DNA of 64,000 nt from SIG77 sp045589595 (GTDB lineage: Bacteria; Verrucomicrobiota; Lentisphaeria; Victivallales; UBA1829). The translations under genes were made by a program, and so were the position numbers. The stretch spans positions 92,424-156,423 of the forward strand of contig JAZNPK010000043.1 in assembly GCA_045589595.1 (NCBI GenBank), read 5' to 3'. Within the stretch, counting starts at the first letter, position 1. Every line of letters starts with the position of its first letter. Under the pieces are notes generated by a model that was given only the letters and a program-made list of their open reading frames with translations, had not been told where the DNA came from and searched no databases. This document shows, piece after piece, positions 32,256 through 43,030 of the stretch.

Positions 32256-33548
32256 TTATGATGGTGTATTGGTAGAGTTCAAAAGATTTTCCAGCGATTC
32301 AATGGTGCGCTGTACGGCACCGCGGTTCTCCGCCATCGCCGCACTTGCGCGGCTGCCCATGGCGCGACATCCTTCCGGATCGGCAAGAAGGGCGGACATG
32401 GCTTCTGTGAGCGCCTCATCGTTTTCCAGTCTGCAAACGCCTTCCGCTCTGACCAGCAGATTCAGCGCCTCACGGAAATTCCGCAGTTCCGGTCCGCAGA
32501 TCACGGGTTTGCCCATAACTGCCGGTTCAATGATGTTCTGACCTTCGTTATTGCCTGCCATGGTTTTGCCCATCAGCACCAGATCCGCGCTCTTGATGAA
32601 GCCGGGCAGTTCACCGGTGGTGTCAGCAAGCAGCACATCCGGCTGTTCCGTACCGGTCCCGGTACTGCGGCGAAAACAGGTGAATCCGGCATCCAGGATC
32701 TGTTTTTCGATATCGGCACCCCGTTCCGCGTGGCGCGGCACGATGGTCAACGCCGTTTCCGGATAGCGCGCATGAATGACTTTGTATGCCGCCAGATGCA
32801 ATGCTTCTTCCGGCGAATGAGTACTGCAGGAAAGGATCACAAAGGCTTTTCTGCCGAAAACGGATCCGTAATCGAAACCGTCCCGTTCCGGCGGAGCCTG
32901 ATCGAATTTGATGTTGCCGGATACGGAAACTTTTTTCTGATCGGTGCCCATGATCGCAAGGATGCGGTCCCGGTCCAGTGCCGTCTGGGTGCAGATGCAG
33001 TCAAACGCGTTCAGAATGGGCGCAAAGAACATACGCCAGCGGCGGTATCCGCCGAAGGAACGGTCGGAAATACGGGTATTCACCAATGCCAGCGGGATGC
33101 GGCGTTTTTTCGCTGTCCGGATCAGATTCGGCCAGAGTTCCGTTTCCATGATCACGATGCCGGACGGACGGATCAGATTCAGGGTGGAGAGTACCGCAAA
33201 AAAGGAATCGACCGGACAGAATATGACACGGACATTTTCCGGTGCTTTGTTCCGCGCGATCTCCTGACCGGTTGTGGTGGTGGTACTCAGAATGTATTTT
33301 CTGCCGGGTGCGGTTTTGTTCCAGGCGTTGAGAAGGGTCAGTGCAAGATTGGTCTCGCCCACGCTTACTGCATGGATCCAGACGGCACCGCGCCATTCTT
33401 TCAGTTCAGCACGCCGGGCGGCGGAAAAGATACCGAACCGTTCCCAATATGTTTTTTTCCAACCGCTGCGCCGAATCAGTTTCACGATCAGCCCGGGAAT
33501 GAAAAAGATAAAGACAAAAGGAAAGAGAATCCTGTACAAAAGCAGCAT
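32256..33548 (-). CDS. waaA: 3-deoxy-D-manno-octulosonic acid (KDO) transferase
   Basis: Transfers KDO from CMP-KDO to lipid A precursor, so the organism makes LPS. It has 430 residues. An N-terminal membrane anchor (about 1-22, MLLLYRILFPFVFIFFIPGL) precedes the GT-B fold; WIHAVSVGETNLA carries the conserved Glu of the acceptor site, VSVSGNIKFDQ links the domains, and VILSCSTHSPEE and GKTMAGNNEGQNIIEPAVMG form the CMP-KDO site. Located at the inner membrane. It shares a transcript with the ceramidase-like gene. Confidence 0.93.
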   Translation of the reverse strand: MLLLYRILFPFVFIFFIPGLIVKLIRRSGWKKTYWERFGIFSAARRAELKEWRGAVWIHAVSVGETNLALTLLNAWNKTAPGRKYILSTTTTTGQEIARNKAPENVRVIFCPVDSFFAVLSTLNLIRPSGIVIMETELWPNLIRTAKKRRIPLALVNTRISDRSFGGYRRWRMFFAPILNAFDCICTQTALDRDRILAIMGTDQKKVSVSGNIKFDQAPPERDGFDYGSVFGRKAFVILSCSTHSPEEALHLAAYKVIHARYPETALTIVPRHAERGADIEKQILDAGFTCFRRSTGTGTEQPDVLLADTTGELPGFIKSADLVLMGKTMAGNNEGQNIIEPAVMGKPVICGPELRNFREALNLLVRAEGVCRLENDEALTEAMSALLADPEGCRAMGSRASAAMAENRGAVQRTIESLENLLNSTNTPS

Positions 33549-33774
33549 AAACCAGTAACCTCCGGGGTAAAAATTATGACATCAGATAATATATATGCGC
33601 CCGGGCGTAAAATCCAGTATGATCACACAAAAAGTGGTCAGAAAAAAGTTTTTTGCCACAAAAAACAAAAAGTGACTTTCATTTTCCGGAAATGGCTGTA
33701 TAGTATGACTATCGAATCTTACCGTAGCGAAAAATTGTTTTATGAAACATAACCAAATGCAGGAGTGAAGAACA
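33549..33774. other. Divergent intergenic region between waaA and the SDR gene
   Basis: No gene seen. It is AT-rich, with TATATT/TATTAT and TATAGT sequences that could be -10 boxes on either strand, but no -35 that I trust. Confidence 0.5.
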
Positions 33775-34887
33775 TTGAAAATTCTACTCACAGGTATTAC
33801 GGGACTGGTCGGTGCATCGGTCGTAACAGAATTGCTCCGGAATCATCCCGATTTCAGAATCGTTGCAGTGATCCGTGCCGGTCGCACGCAGACCGCACAG
33901 CAGCGCGTTGAGGACGCCATCCGTTCCCAGTGCGAATTTGATGGAACGCCGGAAGCTTTTGACAGCATTATGAGCTGCATTGATGTGATCGCCGGCGATG
34001 TGACCAAGATGCCCTTCGACGACATTGCAAAATACGCTCCGTTCGATGTGATGTTCCACTGCGCCGCAGACGTGAACCTCGGTAAAGACCCGGAAGGCAA
34101 AACCTATGCCACCAATATGAACGGCACAAAAGAAGCACTGGAAGCTGTCAGACGCTTCAATATCCCCCTGCTGCATTATGTCAGTACTGCATACGTTGCC
34201 GGTACCAGTGTGGGCCGCGTGATGGAAGATGATATGCCCGCAAAAGGCTTCATCAACTCCTACGAACGCAGTAAATTCGATGCAGAAAAACTCGTCCGCG
34301 AAAGCGGCGTTCCCTTCACGATCTACCGTCCCAGCATCATCGTCGGTCGCCTGACGGATGGCCGTCTGCGCAAACCTCTGGCGTTCTACCGTATTCTGGA
34401 ATTCCTCGGCAGAGTCAAAAAGAACCGCTGCCTGAAAGCAGGTCTCGATCCCGCCGGTAAGATCCCCATGACGATCCGTCTGCAGTCCGAAACCACGGAC
34501 AAGATCTACTTCGTGCCGATCGACTACGTCCAGAAAGCGATCTCCACGCTGTTCTTCCAGCCCGTCTGCGGCAAGACCTATCACGTGACCGGCGACAGCC
34601 CCGTGTCCACCGATATGATCGCGGAATCCGTTTCCGCCGTTCTGAAAGCGGACAACCTCTGCGTCATGCAGAAAGTGGAAGATCCCACGCCCGATGAATT
34701 GCTGATCAGCAAAATGATCGGCGACCTGATGCCCTACTTCACCACTCAGATCATCTTCGATCAGACCAACGTTCGCGCCGATCTCGGTGACGAAGCACTC
34801 GCATGGAAGATGGATGTGGAATTCCTCAAGATGATGGCGATCGCCTACTACAAACAGGAAAATCCCGACGTGGTGGCAGATATCTGA
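33775..34887 (+). CDS. NAD(P)-dependent thioester-reductase/epimerase-like SDR
   Basis: A 370-residue extended short-chain dehydrogenase resembling the terminal reductase domains of Lys2/NRPS and fatty-acyl-CoA reductases. The Rossmann entry is MKILLTGITGLVGASVVTEL, FHCAADVNLG follows, and the catalytic pair is in NSYERSKFDAEKLV (YxxxK). YRPSIIVGR is the typical downstream strand. The start is TTG at 33775, supported by AGGAG 10 bp upstream; no ATG or GTG is closer. Cytosolic; it may reduce an acyl thioester or act on a nucleotide sugar. It stands alone next to waaA, so an envelope-lipid role is possible. Confidence 0.75.
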   Translation: MKILLTGITGLVGASVVTELLRNHPDFRIVAVIRAGRTQTAQQRVEDAIRSQCEFDGTPEAFDSIMSCIDVIAGDVTKMPFDDIAKYAPFDVMFHCAADVNLGKDPEGKTYATNMNGTKEALEAVRRFNIPLLHYVSTAYVAGTSVGRVMEDDMPAKGFINSYERSKFDAEKLVRESGVPFTIYRPSIIVGRLTDGRLRKPLAFYRILEFLGRVKKNRCLKAGLDPAGKIPMTIRLQSETTDKIYFVPIDYVQKAISTLFFQPVCGKTYHVTGDSPVSTDMIAESVSAVLKADNLCVMQKVEDPTPDELLISKMIGDLMPYFTTQIIFDQTNVRADLGDEALAWKMDVEFLKMMAIAYYKQENPDVVADI

Positions 34888-34916
34888 TCCAACCGGATAC
34901 AGAACAGTCGATCCCG

Positions 34917-34951
34917 ACAGCGGTCATGGTTTCGTGACCGCTGTTTTTTTT
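34917..34951 (+). terminator. Intrinsic terminator after SDR gene
   Basis: Perfect 10-bp stem ACAGCGGTCA / TGACCGCTGT (34917-34926 with 34935-34944), then eight Ts. Confidence 0.88.
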
Positions 34952-35125
34952 GTGCCGTTGCGCCGGAATATTCCGCATGACAGTTTGAAAAAAAATACAA
35001 AAATTTTTTTGAGGTGTAAGATTTTGCATAAATCATGTGTATAACTGTATTGACGGATTTTACCGTAAATGCCTGCTTTTTGTGATTTTCTGACAAAATT
35101 GTAAGAAAAAACATTTTGCAGGGAC

Positions 35126-35182
35126 TTGATTTTTAGAAAACAGCAATATATATTCTATAATTGAATGTCGATCTTTCGACAT
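35126..35182 (+). promoter_or_regulatory. Promoter and leader hairpin of the 35252-51763 operon
   Basis: TTGATT (35126-35131), 17 bp, TATATT (35149-35154); a second TATAAT lies at 35156-35161. Right after, ATGTCGA/TCGACAT (35165-35171 with 35176-35182) forms a 7-bp hairpin at or near the 5' end of the transcript, which could stabilise it. The upstream tract is strongly AT-rich, like an UP element. Confidence 0.65.
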
Positions 35183-35251
35183 GCTCAACCTGTTTTAAAG
35201 AACAAAGAACGAAAATTTGAATAGAAAGTAACTGAACGAAAGGCAAAGTCT

Positions 35252-38200
35252 ATGATGAAACGACGGATTCAGTTGGCAGCGGCATTGATGCTGCTCGGCA
35301 CATTTGCTGCGACGCCCGTGTTCGGGCAAGGCGGTTCACTGGAACAGCAGGCAACAGCTCTGTTCAACGCAAAAGATTACAAAGGCTGTGTGAAACTGCT
35401 GGAAAAAGAAGTTCAGAAACCGGACGCTTCGGTAAATTCGATCCGTCTGGCGATGAATGCAAATCTGCGTATGGGCAACCCCATGTCCGCAGCTTTGCTG
35501 GCTTCTGATCTGCTGAAACGCACCAGCACGAAAGATCCCGATGCACTTTTTGAGGCTGCTCAGGCGGCAGAACTCGCCGGTGACGACCGCATGGCGTTGT
35601 CCCGCTATCTCTCCTATCTGACCCGTATGCGCAACAACCCGGCAGCGCGTACCCGTGTGTTCAAAGCGCTCTCCTACGTGCTGATGAACGGTCAGTATGA
35701 AGATGCCATCGAAGTTTACACCACGCTGGAAGGCAGAGGTATTGCATGGGAACGCACACTGGCTTATGCCGATGCGTACCTGAACCGCAGCGATATGCAG
35801 TCCGTCATCAAGTTGGTCGCATTTATGCTCAAACCCGGCGATACCGTGGAACAGAAGGCAAATTCCTATCACAACATGCCCGCAGTGCTGGGCGAAGTGA
35901 TCCGCAATATCTACCGTCGCTCCGGCAGCATAAACAAGACTGCCGCACGGGAACTGCTGACGGTCCTGACCACTTCTTCCTATCCCGCAAACTTTGAGGC
36001 AAGTGAACTGGAAGCATTGATCGTCAACTGCTACAAAGCAGCAGATATGAGCGATAAGGAACGCTTCCAGGCAGGTCGCCGCTACATCGAGACAACCGGT
36101 CTGGCTCCCTCCAACAGCGGCGTGTTCCTGGATCCCGCCAATGCATATCTGAAATCTGTCAAGGACAAAGATCCCGTTGCGAAAGAACGGGCTGTGAAAG
36201 AAGTTCTTGACGTGATGCCGTATCTCCAGAAGACGAACAATCTTGTTGCGATCAACGCCTACCAGTGGCTGCTCCGTCAGCACAACGATGTGCTGGCAGC
36301 AAAAGTCGATCCCGCCCAGCTCGCGGCACTCCTCGCGCAGGGGAACAAACTCCGTCTCGCACTGTCGGATGAATCCGATGCCGGCATGGGCGGCTGGGGC
36401 GCGTTCAATGACGCCACTGCGATCTACAAGGATGCAAAAGACCGTCAGGTCGCATTCGCCAACGCCGCGCTCAGCACTCTGACGCCCGATCAGGCGAACT
36501 GGCTGTTTGAAAATGATGCGGAAGCCGCTGCCAAAAAAGGCGGTTCCGTTGATCAGTATCTGGCGGTCAAAGACAGCCCCGTTTCCGCAGCTGTCCGTGA
36601 AAGCCGTACCATCTCCGGTTTTGCAAGTGCCGGTCACATCGCCGCCTTCGTCAAAGGCGCGAAGACCCACATGCTGACTCACAATTACAATGACGGTCAG
36701 ATCGCCGACCTCATCCGTAAAGGCCGTATCCCCGCCAACGATTTTCTGCCTGCTCTGGCAGAAGTCATCCAGCTTCAGGGTTCATGCCCCAAGAATCAGC
36801 GTCTGATCGACAATCTCAGTACCGGCGCGTTCAAAGGCAACAGCAAACTTGCCGGTATGAAAGGTGCGAAGAAAGGTTCCGATCCCATCTACGCTGCGGT
36901 TGCAGCCGCTTGGGAAATGGGCGCTGATAAACTCGGCGAACTGGAAAAGATCTCCGCCTCTGTCCTTAATGCCTATAAAGGAAAAGTGCCCGCAGACCTT
37001 TACGATGCAAAAACTCCGCAGCAGCTTGCCATCTACAACCTGATGCAGCATCACAAACAGGTCGCATGGGGCAAAAACGAAAATGCCGCGAAGATGATCC
37101 AGCTCTGGGTTCCCCGTCTGGAAAACGGTAAGGTCATGAACGAACTGTTGTCCCGCGCATGGAACATTGACGGCAAAAAGACGCAGGGCGGCCTTTACTA
37201 TAATATGGTAAAATATGCCATTGCCAACAACAGCCAGTTCTGGGGAATAAATCAGCTCCGGACCGAAAACAAGATCCAGCCCAAAGCGGACAGCACGCTG
37301 TTTGAAAAAGTCACGCAGGAAATGGCTTATACTGCTCTGGCGTACAGTATGAAATCTGCAGACAGCTGGAGCAAGGCATACTTCTTCAAGCAGATCGAAA
37401 ACCTGATGAAAGCCCAAGGCGTGAAATACAGCCGTCAGGCATACTGGGAACTGTACTATTTCCTGAACAGCGGTAAAAAGAAATTTGAACCGATCCCTGT
37501 CAGCACGATCACCGCGATCCTCGAAAAGATGATCGATGGCGGCGTGAGTGAAGATGCTGTTGACTTCAATCGTGAAGCCAGTATCATCGGTCTTGCTTCC
37601 AAGGATGATCTGAAAAATGTTCTTCTGAAATATGCCGATCTGATCAAGAAACGTTCCCAACGCGATCAGTTGAGATCCATCAATGCGGTTGCCTCTCTGG
37701 GAAACAATATCCCCGATGATGTGTTCCTGGCATTTGCGGAAGCCTCCATCAAACCGCTGCTCGCCTCCTGGCCCCAGAAAGAATGGCTCCAGGCTCCGGT
37801 TTCCTCTCATGTGATGAACGCATTTGCGCGGATCACCGCTTCCAAGTTGGATGGCAACCAGAAGACTGCCGCTGCCTCCCTCTTCGACAAACTTTCTGTT
37901 GCAGTTCTCCGCGGCAATGCTGCGATGAGTGACAATATTTTTGATTTTGCGGATAAACTCCAGTATTCTCTGGAACCGATCGTGAAAGACGGCAACATTG
38001 CAGCCGTCAACCGTGCTGCTGCAGTGATCGGCTTCTCCCTCGGCCGCCACAGCCAGAACTATATCGGCAAAAATGTTGCTGATAACGTGCTGAAGATCCT
38101 TGATAAAATGCCGCCCCAGATCAGTTATGTGTTCCTGAGCAGCATGACCAATGGCACCGGCAGCTATCATGCCGAAATGAAAAAGCAGTTCTCCCTGAAA

Positions 38201-41200
38201 ATGTCTGAGCTTGCCAAAGACATCCCCGGCCTTGTTCCGGTCGATAAGAGTGACCCGGCTTACAACCTGTTCCTTGCCCAGCAGATGAAGCGTGAAGGCA
38301 ACGCCCTTCAGGCATGGAGTCTGGTGCGTGACCGTATGCCGCTTCTGACGCAGCGCTGGAAAGAATTTGATTTCGACTTCGCGCTGTGGGGTGTTGAACA
38401 GGCCCGTAAGAGTACCATGTACAAAGAAGCTATGGAACTCGGTCAGACCATGTGGATGGATGAAGCCAGTCTTTCCGCTGCCAACGCTGCGAAACTCGGT
38501 TTGAGCAAGGGCGATGTGTACCGCGACTGGAAATCCTATCCCGCTGCAAAGATCGAATACGAAAGTTTGACCACCAACAAACGGTATGCCAAAACGGCAG
38601 CCGGCAGACTTGCCAAATTCCGTTTGATCGAACTGTTGATCCTCACGCAGGATTACACCACAGCCCGCACGATGCTGGAACGCCTCCAGGCATCCAAAAC
38701 GCAGGACGACCAGGCGGAAGCCTACTACCTGCAGGCGCGTGTGGATTATGAATTGATGGATGATGAAGCCGCCATGGCAAACCTGGGCGAAGTCTTCATG
38801 CGCAACAGCACTCATCCTGAAGCCCGTCTTCTCCAGGGGCAGATCATGCTCCGTACGAACAAACTGCACTTCACCGAACTGCGTATCGGTCAGCAGAAAC
38901 TTGCCACGGTCGCCATCCCCGGCAAACCCATCAAGCTGTTGATCCAGGATACGAACCTGTCCATTATCCGCGGCGGCAAGAGCCTGCCGGTTCTGGTCAC
39001 CACCACCAAAGGTAAAGACCGTGAGATCGTGGAACTCATGCCCAACTCTCAGGACCCCAACATGTTCTCTGCAGAACTGGCGACCTGTCTGGGCAAAGTC
39101 GTTCCCAACAATATGTTGCTGGAACTGACCGGTGAAGACGAAATCATTTATCAGGTCGAACCCAAATTCCAGGTGGAAAACGGTGCGATCAATCTGCCGC
39201 CGAAACATCTGAATATCCGTTTCCCGGCGAAACTCTATGCTTCTTCCCAGACCATCCTTTCCGATGAAGAACAGGAAGAACTCAAACTGCTCCAGTCTTA
39301 TGAACTGACTTCCGGTATTTCCGGCTCCCGCAACAGCGGCTCCATTGTCCGCCCCGGCAGCCCCATCAATGTCCGTGTTGTTGACTATGACATGAGCATC
39401 AACTCCAACAAACCTGACACGGTCACCGTTGATGTGATCAGCAGTTCCGGCGACGAAATCAAGGATTTTGTTCTGACGGAAACCGGCGACTGCACCGGTG
39501 TGTTTGAAGGAAAGATCGAAACGGGTATCCCGTTCCCGAACACTGTCGTTTCCGACATGCTGGAAGGTCTTGACGTCAATGCCGTGATCAACAACAAGAA
39601 GACCGGTTCCTGGAAGAGCCAGCCGGACGGCAAACGTCCGAAATGGCTGGAAGTCGATACCATGACATCCTGTAACTTCAAGGAAGCCTCCATCACCATG
39701 CCCAATCCTGCCGCGATCAAATCCATGCGTGTTGTCGGCAGCATTGACCAGAATGCGGATACCCTGGCGGTTTATCCTGCACTGGACAGCGGCAAGATCC
39801 GCGGCGGACTGCGTGTTCACTATCGCAACGGCCGTGACACTTATCTCGACAGACTTCAGCGCATGTTCCTGAATTCTTCCGATGAAGGTATCATGGTTCC
39901 CCGTCCGTCCTTCTCCCGCGATACTCAGCAGAAACTTCGCGGTCGCGACAACTGGATCTGCGGTATGATCAGCGGCGCGTTCTACCTGAACGAAAGTCAG
40001 CAGATCGAATTCAAATTCATGCAGAAGCCCGATGATAATCAGACGGTTTACTTCTTCATTGACGACCGCCTGCAGATCTCCGGCCGTATGAACGCCACCG
40101 GTATTGCCACCAAGCGTTCCATGGTGCTGAACAAAGGTATCCACACGGTCAAGATCTATTTCAACAACTATGATAAGGATTCTGCTGTGACCCTCGGCGT
40201 GATGCAGCCCGACGGTTCCTGTCAGCCCATGCCGGCAGACTGGTTCAATGCAGAAAAGAATCCGCTTCTGGCTGAATATCTGAAGCCCAAAGGAAAAATC
40301 ACGCAGACTGCTGACGGCTTCAAACTCACCATGGAAAAACCGCTGCGTTACCGCCGGATCCGCTGGGTGTTTGAAGACTTCATCGGGAATCAGATCGAAG
40401 TGACGAAAGCAGCTGCGACCGATGACAAAGGCAAAACGATCGTTCCCACGGATCAGGACCTGAGCTCCGGCAAAAACAACCGGATCCTGGAAGTGGCTGC
40501 TGCCGACAGCATCAATATCAAGTATGAAGATAAAAAACGTATCGACGACAACAAAGCCGTGCTGACAGAAACCATGTCCAGTGCGTTCAGAGACGCCATC
40601 ATCAAGTTCTGCTATGAAGATGTGGAGATCGACGATGAAGGCAAAACCCGCACGGTTCTGTCTTCTGCCGCCCGCGCGACCAAGGGTGACAGTGTGATCG
40701 TCTTTGTTTCCGACCCTGACGAAGACAGAACAGATGACCGTGAAGTTGTCAAGGTCGATGTCTTTACCAGCAGCGGTGAAAAGATCGTGATGGAACTGCT
40801 GGAAGCGGAAGGACCGAAGCAGAATATGATGAGTCGCGGTACCTTCCAGGAAACCTTCCGTGTCGGTGACAAAACTGATCAGGCACGCCGTACGCTGAAA
40901 GTGGTTCCCGGCGACAAGATCTATGCCCGCTACATGGACCGTGAAAACAACAAACCCGGTATCCCGTACTATCGTCAGACGGTCCTTGACAACAACGAAG
41001 GATCCCGTCCGTATCTGACAGTTTACGATGCAGTCGTGAACATGATCGAAGACCGCAGTCCTGCGGCACTTGCCAAGATCCAGATGATGCGCAACCGTCA
41101 GGGCAACCGACTGGGCGACATCAAACTGTTCAAGGAACAGATCACAGCGAAAGCCATTGTGCCTGACGAAACGCAGGGCAAAGCCGACAAGATCGAAATT

Positions 41201-43009
41201 GTCAACAGCAAAGCTCCGCTCCTGCTGGAACTGAGTTGTCCGGAACTGGCAAAACATGCCGGAAGTACAGCGTTTGTGGATGTTCTGACCACGACGGAAA
41301 TCAATGCCGCCGATTCTGAACGCCGTGAACGTATGCCGCTGCGTGTTGAAATGCCGTTGAAGCCTCTGGCGCATCAGGCTCACAGCAAGGGCTATCCGGT
41401 GCGCATTGAAGGCGGCAACAACAGAATGACCAGTACCAGTGTTCTGGAAATGGGTCTCTTCTCCGGCGTTGTCAGACTGCAGCTTGGTTCTGCCAATGAC
41501 GAAATCAATGATCTGGTCACAAGCAATGAAACCTTCAATCTGCTGAGTGAAGATAATTCCCGTCTGGACGGCGATGCGTTCAAGGTTCCCACCGTGATCG
41601 TGTCCGGTTCCGACAAGATCTTCATTTCCTTCAAGGATGCATCGGGTAAAGAACTTGCCAAGAAGACGGTCCAGCTCCGTTCCGACGGGGAACTTGAACT
41701 GTTCGACAAAGCATATCTCTCCCCCATGCGTTCTGTGCATCTCGGTCAGCGCTTCTACATCCGCGTCCACGATCCGGACCGTGACATCTCTCCGGAACGT
41801 GATACGGTGGAAGTGAGCATCAGCAGCAAACTGACTGGTGACAAAGTGACGATGAAACTGTCCGAAACCCTGCAGCATTCCGGTATCTTCACCGGTTCTC
41901 TGAAAGTTGATCTGAAGCGCAAACCGCTGGCAGGTCAGAGTGAACCTGTGAAACTGGATGCCAATACCATCTGGTCCAACTTCGGCGACAAGATCTCCTT
42001 CTCCTATGTGGATGAGATCCCGCTTCACTCCGCCCAGCCCCGTACGGTGGCACTGGAAGGTGAAGTCGTGATCGGTTCCGACGGCGAACTTGCAGCCTTC
42101 ACCAAGAAATTCAAAGATCCCGATATGGCAGTGAAGACCAACTTCCTCATGGCGGAAGCTCTCTTTGAAATGGCGAAGAGCCACAAGGCGATCAAGGGTG
42201 CCGACGGCAAACCCGATCCGGAAAAAGTTGAACAGGCGAAACGCGAGATCGCGAAGGGTAAACGCGTGCTGGAAGAAGCTCTGCGTGACTATCCCAATAC
42301 ATCTCTGAAAGCTCAGGGTGAATTCCTGCTGGCGAACCTGTCTCAGCAGTTGGAAGATTACCGTGGTGCCATTTCCCAGTTCTCCACTGTGATCAGCCGT
42401 TATCCGGACAGCGAATATGCGCCCAAGAGTTATTACCAGAAAGCTGTCTGCTATGAAAGACTGGCAGCTCTGGAAAAAGAAGCGCAGCGCAAACAGCAGA
42501 TGGGTGATCTGGCTTGCGAAGAATTCGTCCGCCTGACCTATCTCTATCCCACCAGCAATCTGGCAACGGATGCGAAACTGCGTCTGGGCAACTACTACTA
42601 CCGCACAAAACGCTACCGTCTGGCGGCGTCCGTGCTGGAAAAATTCGGTATGGCACATCCGGAACACAACATGGCTGCGAAAGCGCTGCTGCTTGCCGGT
42701 TATGCCAGTCGTCGTAACGAAGAACTGAAAGTGAAACAGATGGCAGAGATCAAACGTACCTACAAGCCGGACTACACGATGGCGGTGCGTATCTTCTCTG
42801 CGATCGAAGAACGTTACAAAGACAACAAGAATGAACGTGCGGAAGCGCTGTACTTTGCCGGTGACTCCCTGTATCTGATGGAAACTCATGAGAACAAGGT
42901 GAAGGCATATCAGTACTTCCAGCGTCTGATCTGGGATTATCCGGAATCCAAGTGGGCTAAATATGCCCGTGGCAGAATGGCATCCAACCCCATCAAGAAC
43001 ATCCGCTGA
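35252..43009 (+). CDS. Giant exported TPR / PA14 / beta-repeat protein (2585 aa)
   Basis: A huge envelope protein with a signal peptide (about 1-26, LLGTFAATPVFGQ). TPR-like helices cover about 27-220, a long helical region follows, and more TPRs lie at about 1040-1210. Three beta modules share an acidic motif and a closing ET...G.F.G: VVDYDMSINSNKPDTVTVDV (about 1370), VSDPDEDRTDDREVVKVDV (about 1812) and VHDPDRDISPERDTVEVSI (about 2171). Between the first two is a PA14-like module (about 1564-1660: GAFYLNESQQIEFKF, VYFFIDDRLQISGRM, GIHTVKIYFNNYD). The C-terminus (about 2289-2585) is again TPR, like BamD/YbgF (DYPNTSLKAQGEFLLANL). First gene of the eight-gene ExbBD operon. A structural or cargo-binding role is inferred; no enzyme motif was found. 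Confidence 0.85.
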   Translation: MMKRRIQLAAALMLLGTFAATPVFGQGGSLEQQATALFNAKDYKGCVKLLEKEVQKPDASVNSIRLAMNANLRMGNPMSAALLASDLLKRTSTKDPDALFEAAQAAELAGDDRMALSRYLSYLTRMRNNPAARTRVFKALSYVLMNGQYEDAIEVYTTLEGRGIAWERTLAYADAYLNRSDMQSVIKLVAFMLKPGDTVEQKANSYHNMPAVLGEVIRNIYRRSGSINKTAARELLTVLTTSSYPANFEASELEALIVNCYKAADMSDKERFQAGRRYIETTGLAPSNSGVFLDPANAYLKSVKDKDPVAKERAVKEVLDVMPYLQKTNNLVAINAYQWLLRQHNDVLAAKVDPAQLAALLAQGNKLRLALSDESDAGMGGWGAFNDATAIYKDAKDRQVAFANAALSTLTPDQANWLFENDAEAAAKKGGSVDQYLAVKDSPVSAAVRESRTISGFASAGHIAAFVKGAKTHMLTHNYNDGQIADLIRKGRIPANDFLPALAEVIQLQGSCPKNQRLIDNLSTGAFKGNSKLAGMKGAKKGSDPIYAAVAAAWEMGADKLGELEKISASVLNAYKGKVPADLYDAKTPQQLAIYNLMQHHKQVAWGKNENAAKMIQLWVPRLENGKVMNELLSRAWNIDGKKTQGGLYYNMVKYAIANNSQFWGINQLRTENKIQPKADSTLFEKVTQEMAYTALAYSMKSADSWSKAYFFKQIENLMKAQGVKYSRQAYWELYYFLNSGKKKFEPIPVSTITAILEKMIDGGVSEDAVDFNREASIIGLASKDDLKNVLLKYADLIKKRSQRDQLRSINAVASLGNNIPDDVFLAFAEASIKPLLASWPQKEWLQAPVSSHVMNAFARITASKLDGNQKTAAASLFDKLSVAVLRGNAAMSDNIFDFADKLQYSLEPIVKDGNIAAVNRAAAVIGFSLGRHSQNYIGKNVADNVLKILDKMPPQISYVFLSSMTNGTGSYHAEMKKQFSLKMSELAKDIPGLVPVDKSDPAYNLFLAQQMKREGNALQAWSLVRDRMPLLTQRWKEFDFDFALWGVEQARKSTMYKEAMELGQTMWMDEASLSAANAAKLGLSKGDVYRDWKSYPAAKIEYESLTTNKRYAKTAAGRLAKFRLIELLILTQDYTTARTMLERLQASKTQDDQAEAYYLQARVDYELMDDEAAMANLGEVFMRNSTHPEARLLQGQIMLRTNKLHFTELRIGQQKLATVAIPGKPIKLLIQDTNLSIIRGGKSLPVLVTTTKGKDREIVELMPNSQDPNMFSAELATCLGKVVPNNMLLELTGEDEIIYQVEPKFQVENGAINLPPKHLNIRFPAKLYASSQTILSDEEQEELKLLQSYELTSGISGSRNSGSIVRPGSPINVRVVDYDMSINSNKPDTVTVDVISSSGDEIKDFVLTETGDCTGVFEGKIETGIPFPNTVVSDMLEGLDVNAVINNKKTGSWKSQPDGKRPKWLEVDTMTSCNFKEASITMPNPAAIKSMRVVGSIDQNADTLAVYPALDSGKIRGGLRVHYRNGRDTYLDRLQRMFLNSSDEGIMVPRPSFSRDTQQKLRGRDNWICGMISGAFYLNESQQIEFKFMQKPDDNQTVYFFIDDRLQISGRMNATGIATKRSMVLNKGIHTVKIYFNNYDKDSAVTLGVMQPDGSCQPMPADWFNAEKNPLLAEYLKPKGKITQTADGFKLTMEKPLRYRRIRWVFEDFIGNQIEVTKAAATDDKGKTIVPTDQDLSSGKNNRILEVAAADSINIKYEDKKRIDDNKAVLTETMSSAFRDAIIKFCYEDVEIDDEGKTRTVLSSAARATKGDSVIVFVSDPDEDRTDDREVVKVDVFTSSGEKIVMELLEAEGPKQNMMSRGTFQETFRVGDKTDQARRTLKVVPGDKIYARYMDRENNKPGIPYYRQTVLDNNEGSRPYLTVYDAVVNMIEDRSPAALAKIQMMRNRQGNRLGDIKLFKEQITAKAIVPDETQGKADKIEIVNSKAPLLLELSCPELAKHAGSTAFVDVLTTTEINAADSERRERMPLRVEMPLKPLAHQAHSKGYPVRIEGGNNRMTSTSVLEMGLFSGVVRLQLGSANDEINDLVTSNETFNLLSEDNSRLDGDAFKVPTVIVSGSDKIFISFKDASGKELAKKTVQLRSDGELELFDKAYLSPMRSVHLGQRFYIRVHDPDRDISPERDTVEVSISSKLTGDKVTMKLSETLQHSGIFTGSLKVDLKRKPLAGQSEPVKLDANTIWSNFGDKISFSYVDEIPLHSAQPRTVALEGEVVIGSDGELAAFTKKFKDPDMAVKTNFLMAEALFEMAKSHKAIKGADGKPDPEKVEQAKREIAKGKRVLEEALRDYPNTSLKAQGEFLLANLSQQLEDYRGAISQFSTVISRYPDSEYAPKSYYQKAVCYERLAALEKEAQRKQQMGDLACEEFVRLTYLYPTSNLATDAKLRLGNYYYRTKRYRLAASVLEKFGMAHPEHNMAAKALLLAGYASRRNEELKVKQMAEIKRTYKPDYTMAVRIFSAIEERYKDNKNERAEALYFAGDSLYLMETHENKVKAYQYFQRLIWDYPESKWAKYARGRMASNPIKNIR

Positions 43010-43030
43010 TATCCGGGGAGAACTGAAACG

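Larger units (their letters stand above)
34888..35251. other. 364-bp AT-rich intergenic leader of the envelope operon
   Basis: Contains the terminator of the SDR gene, a long AT-rich tract (about 34960-35120), one good promoter and a short hairpin in the untranslated leader. No gene is seen. Confidence 0.65.
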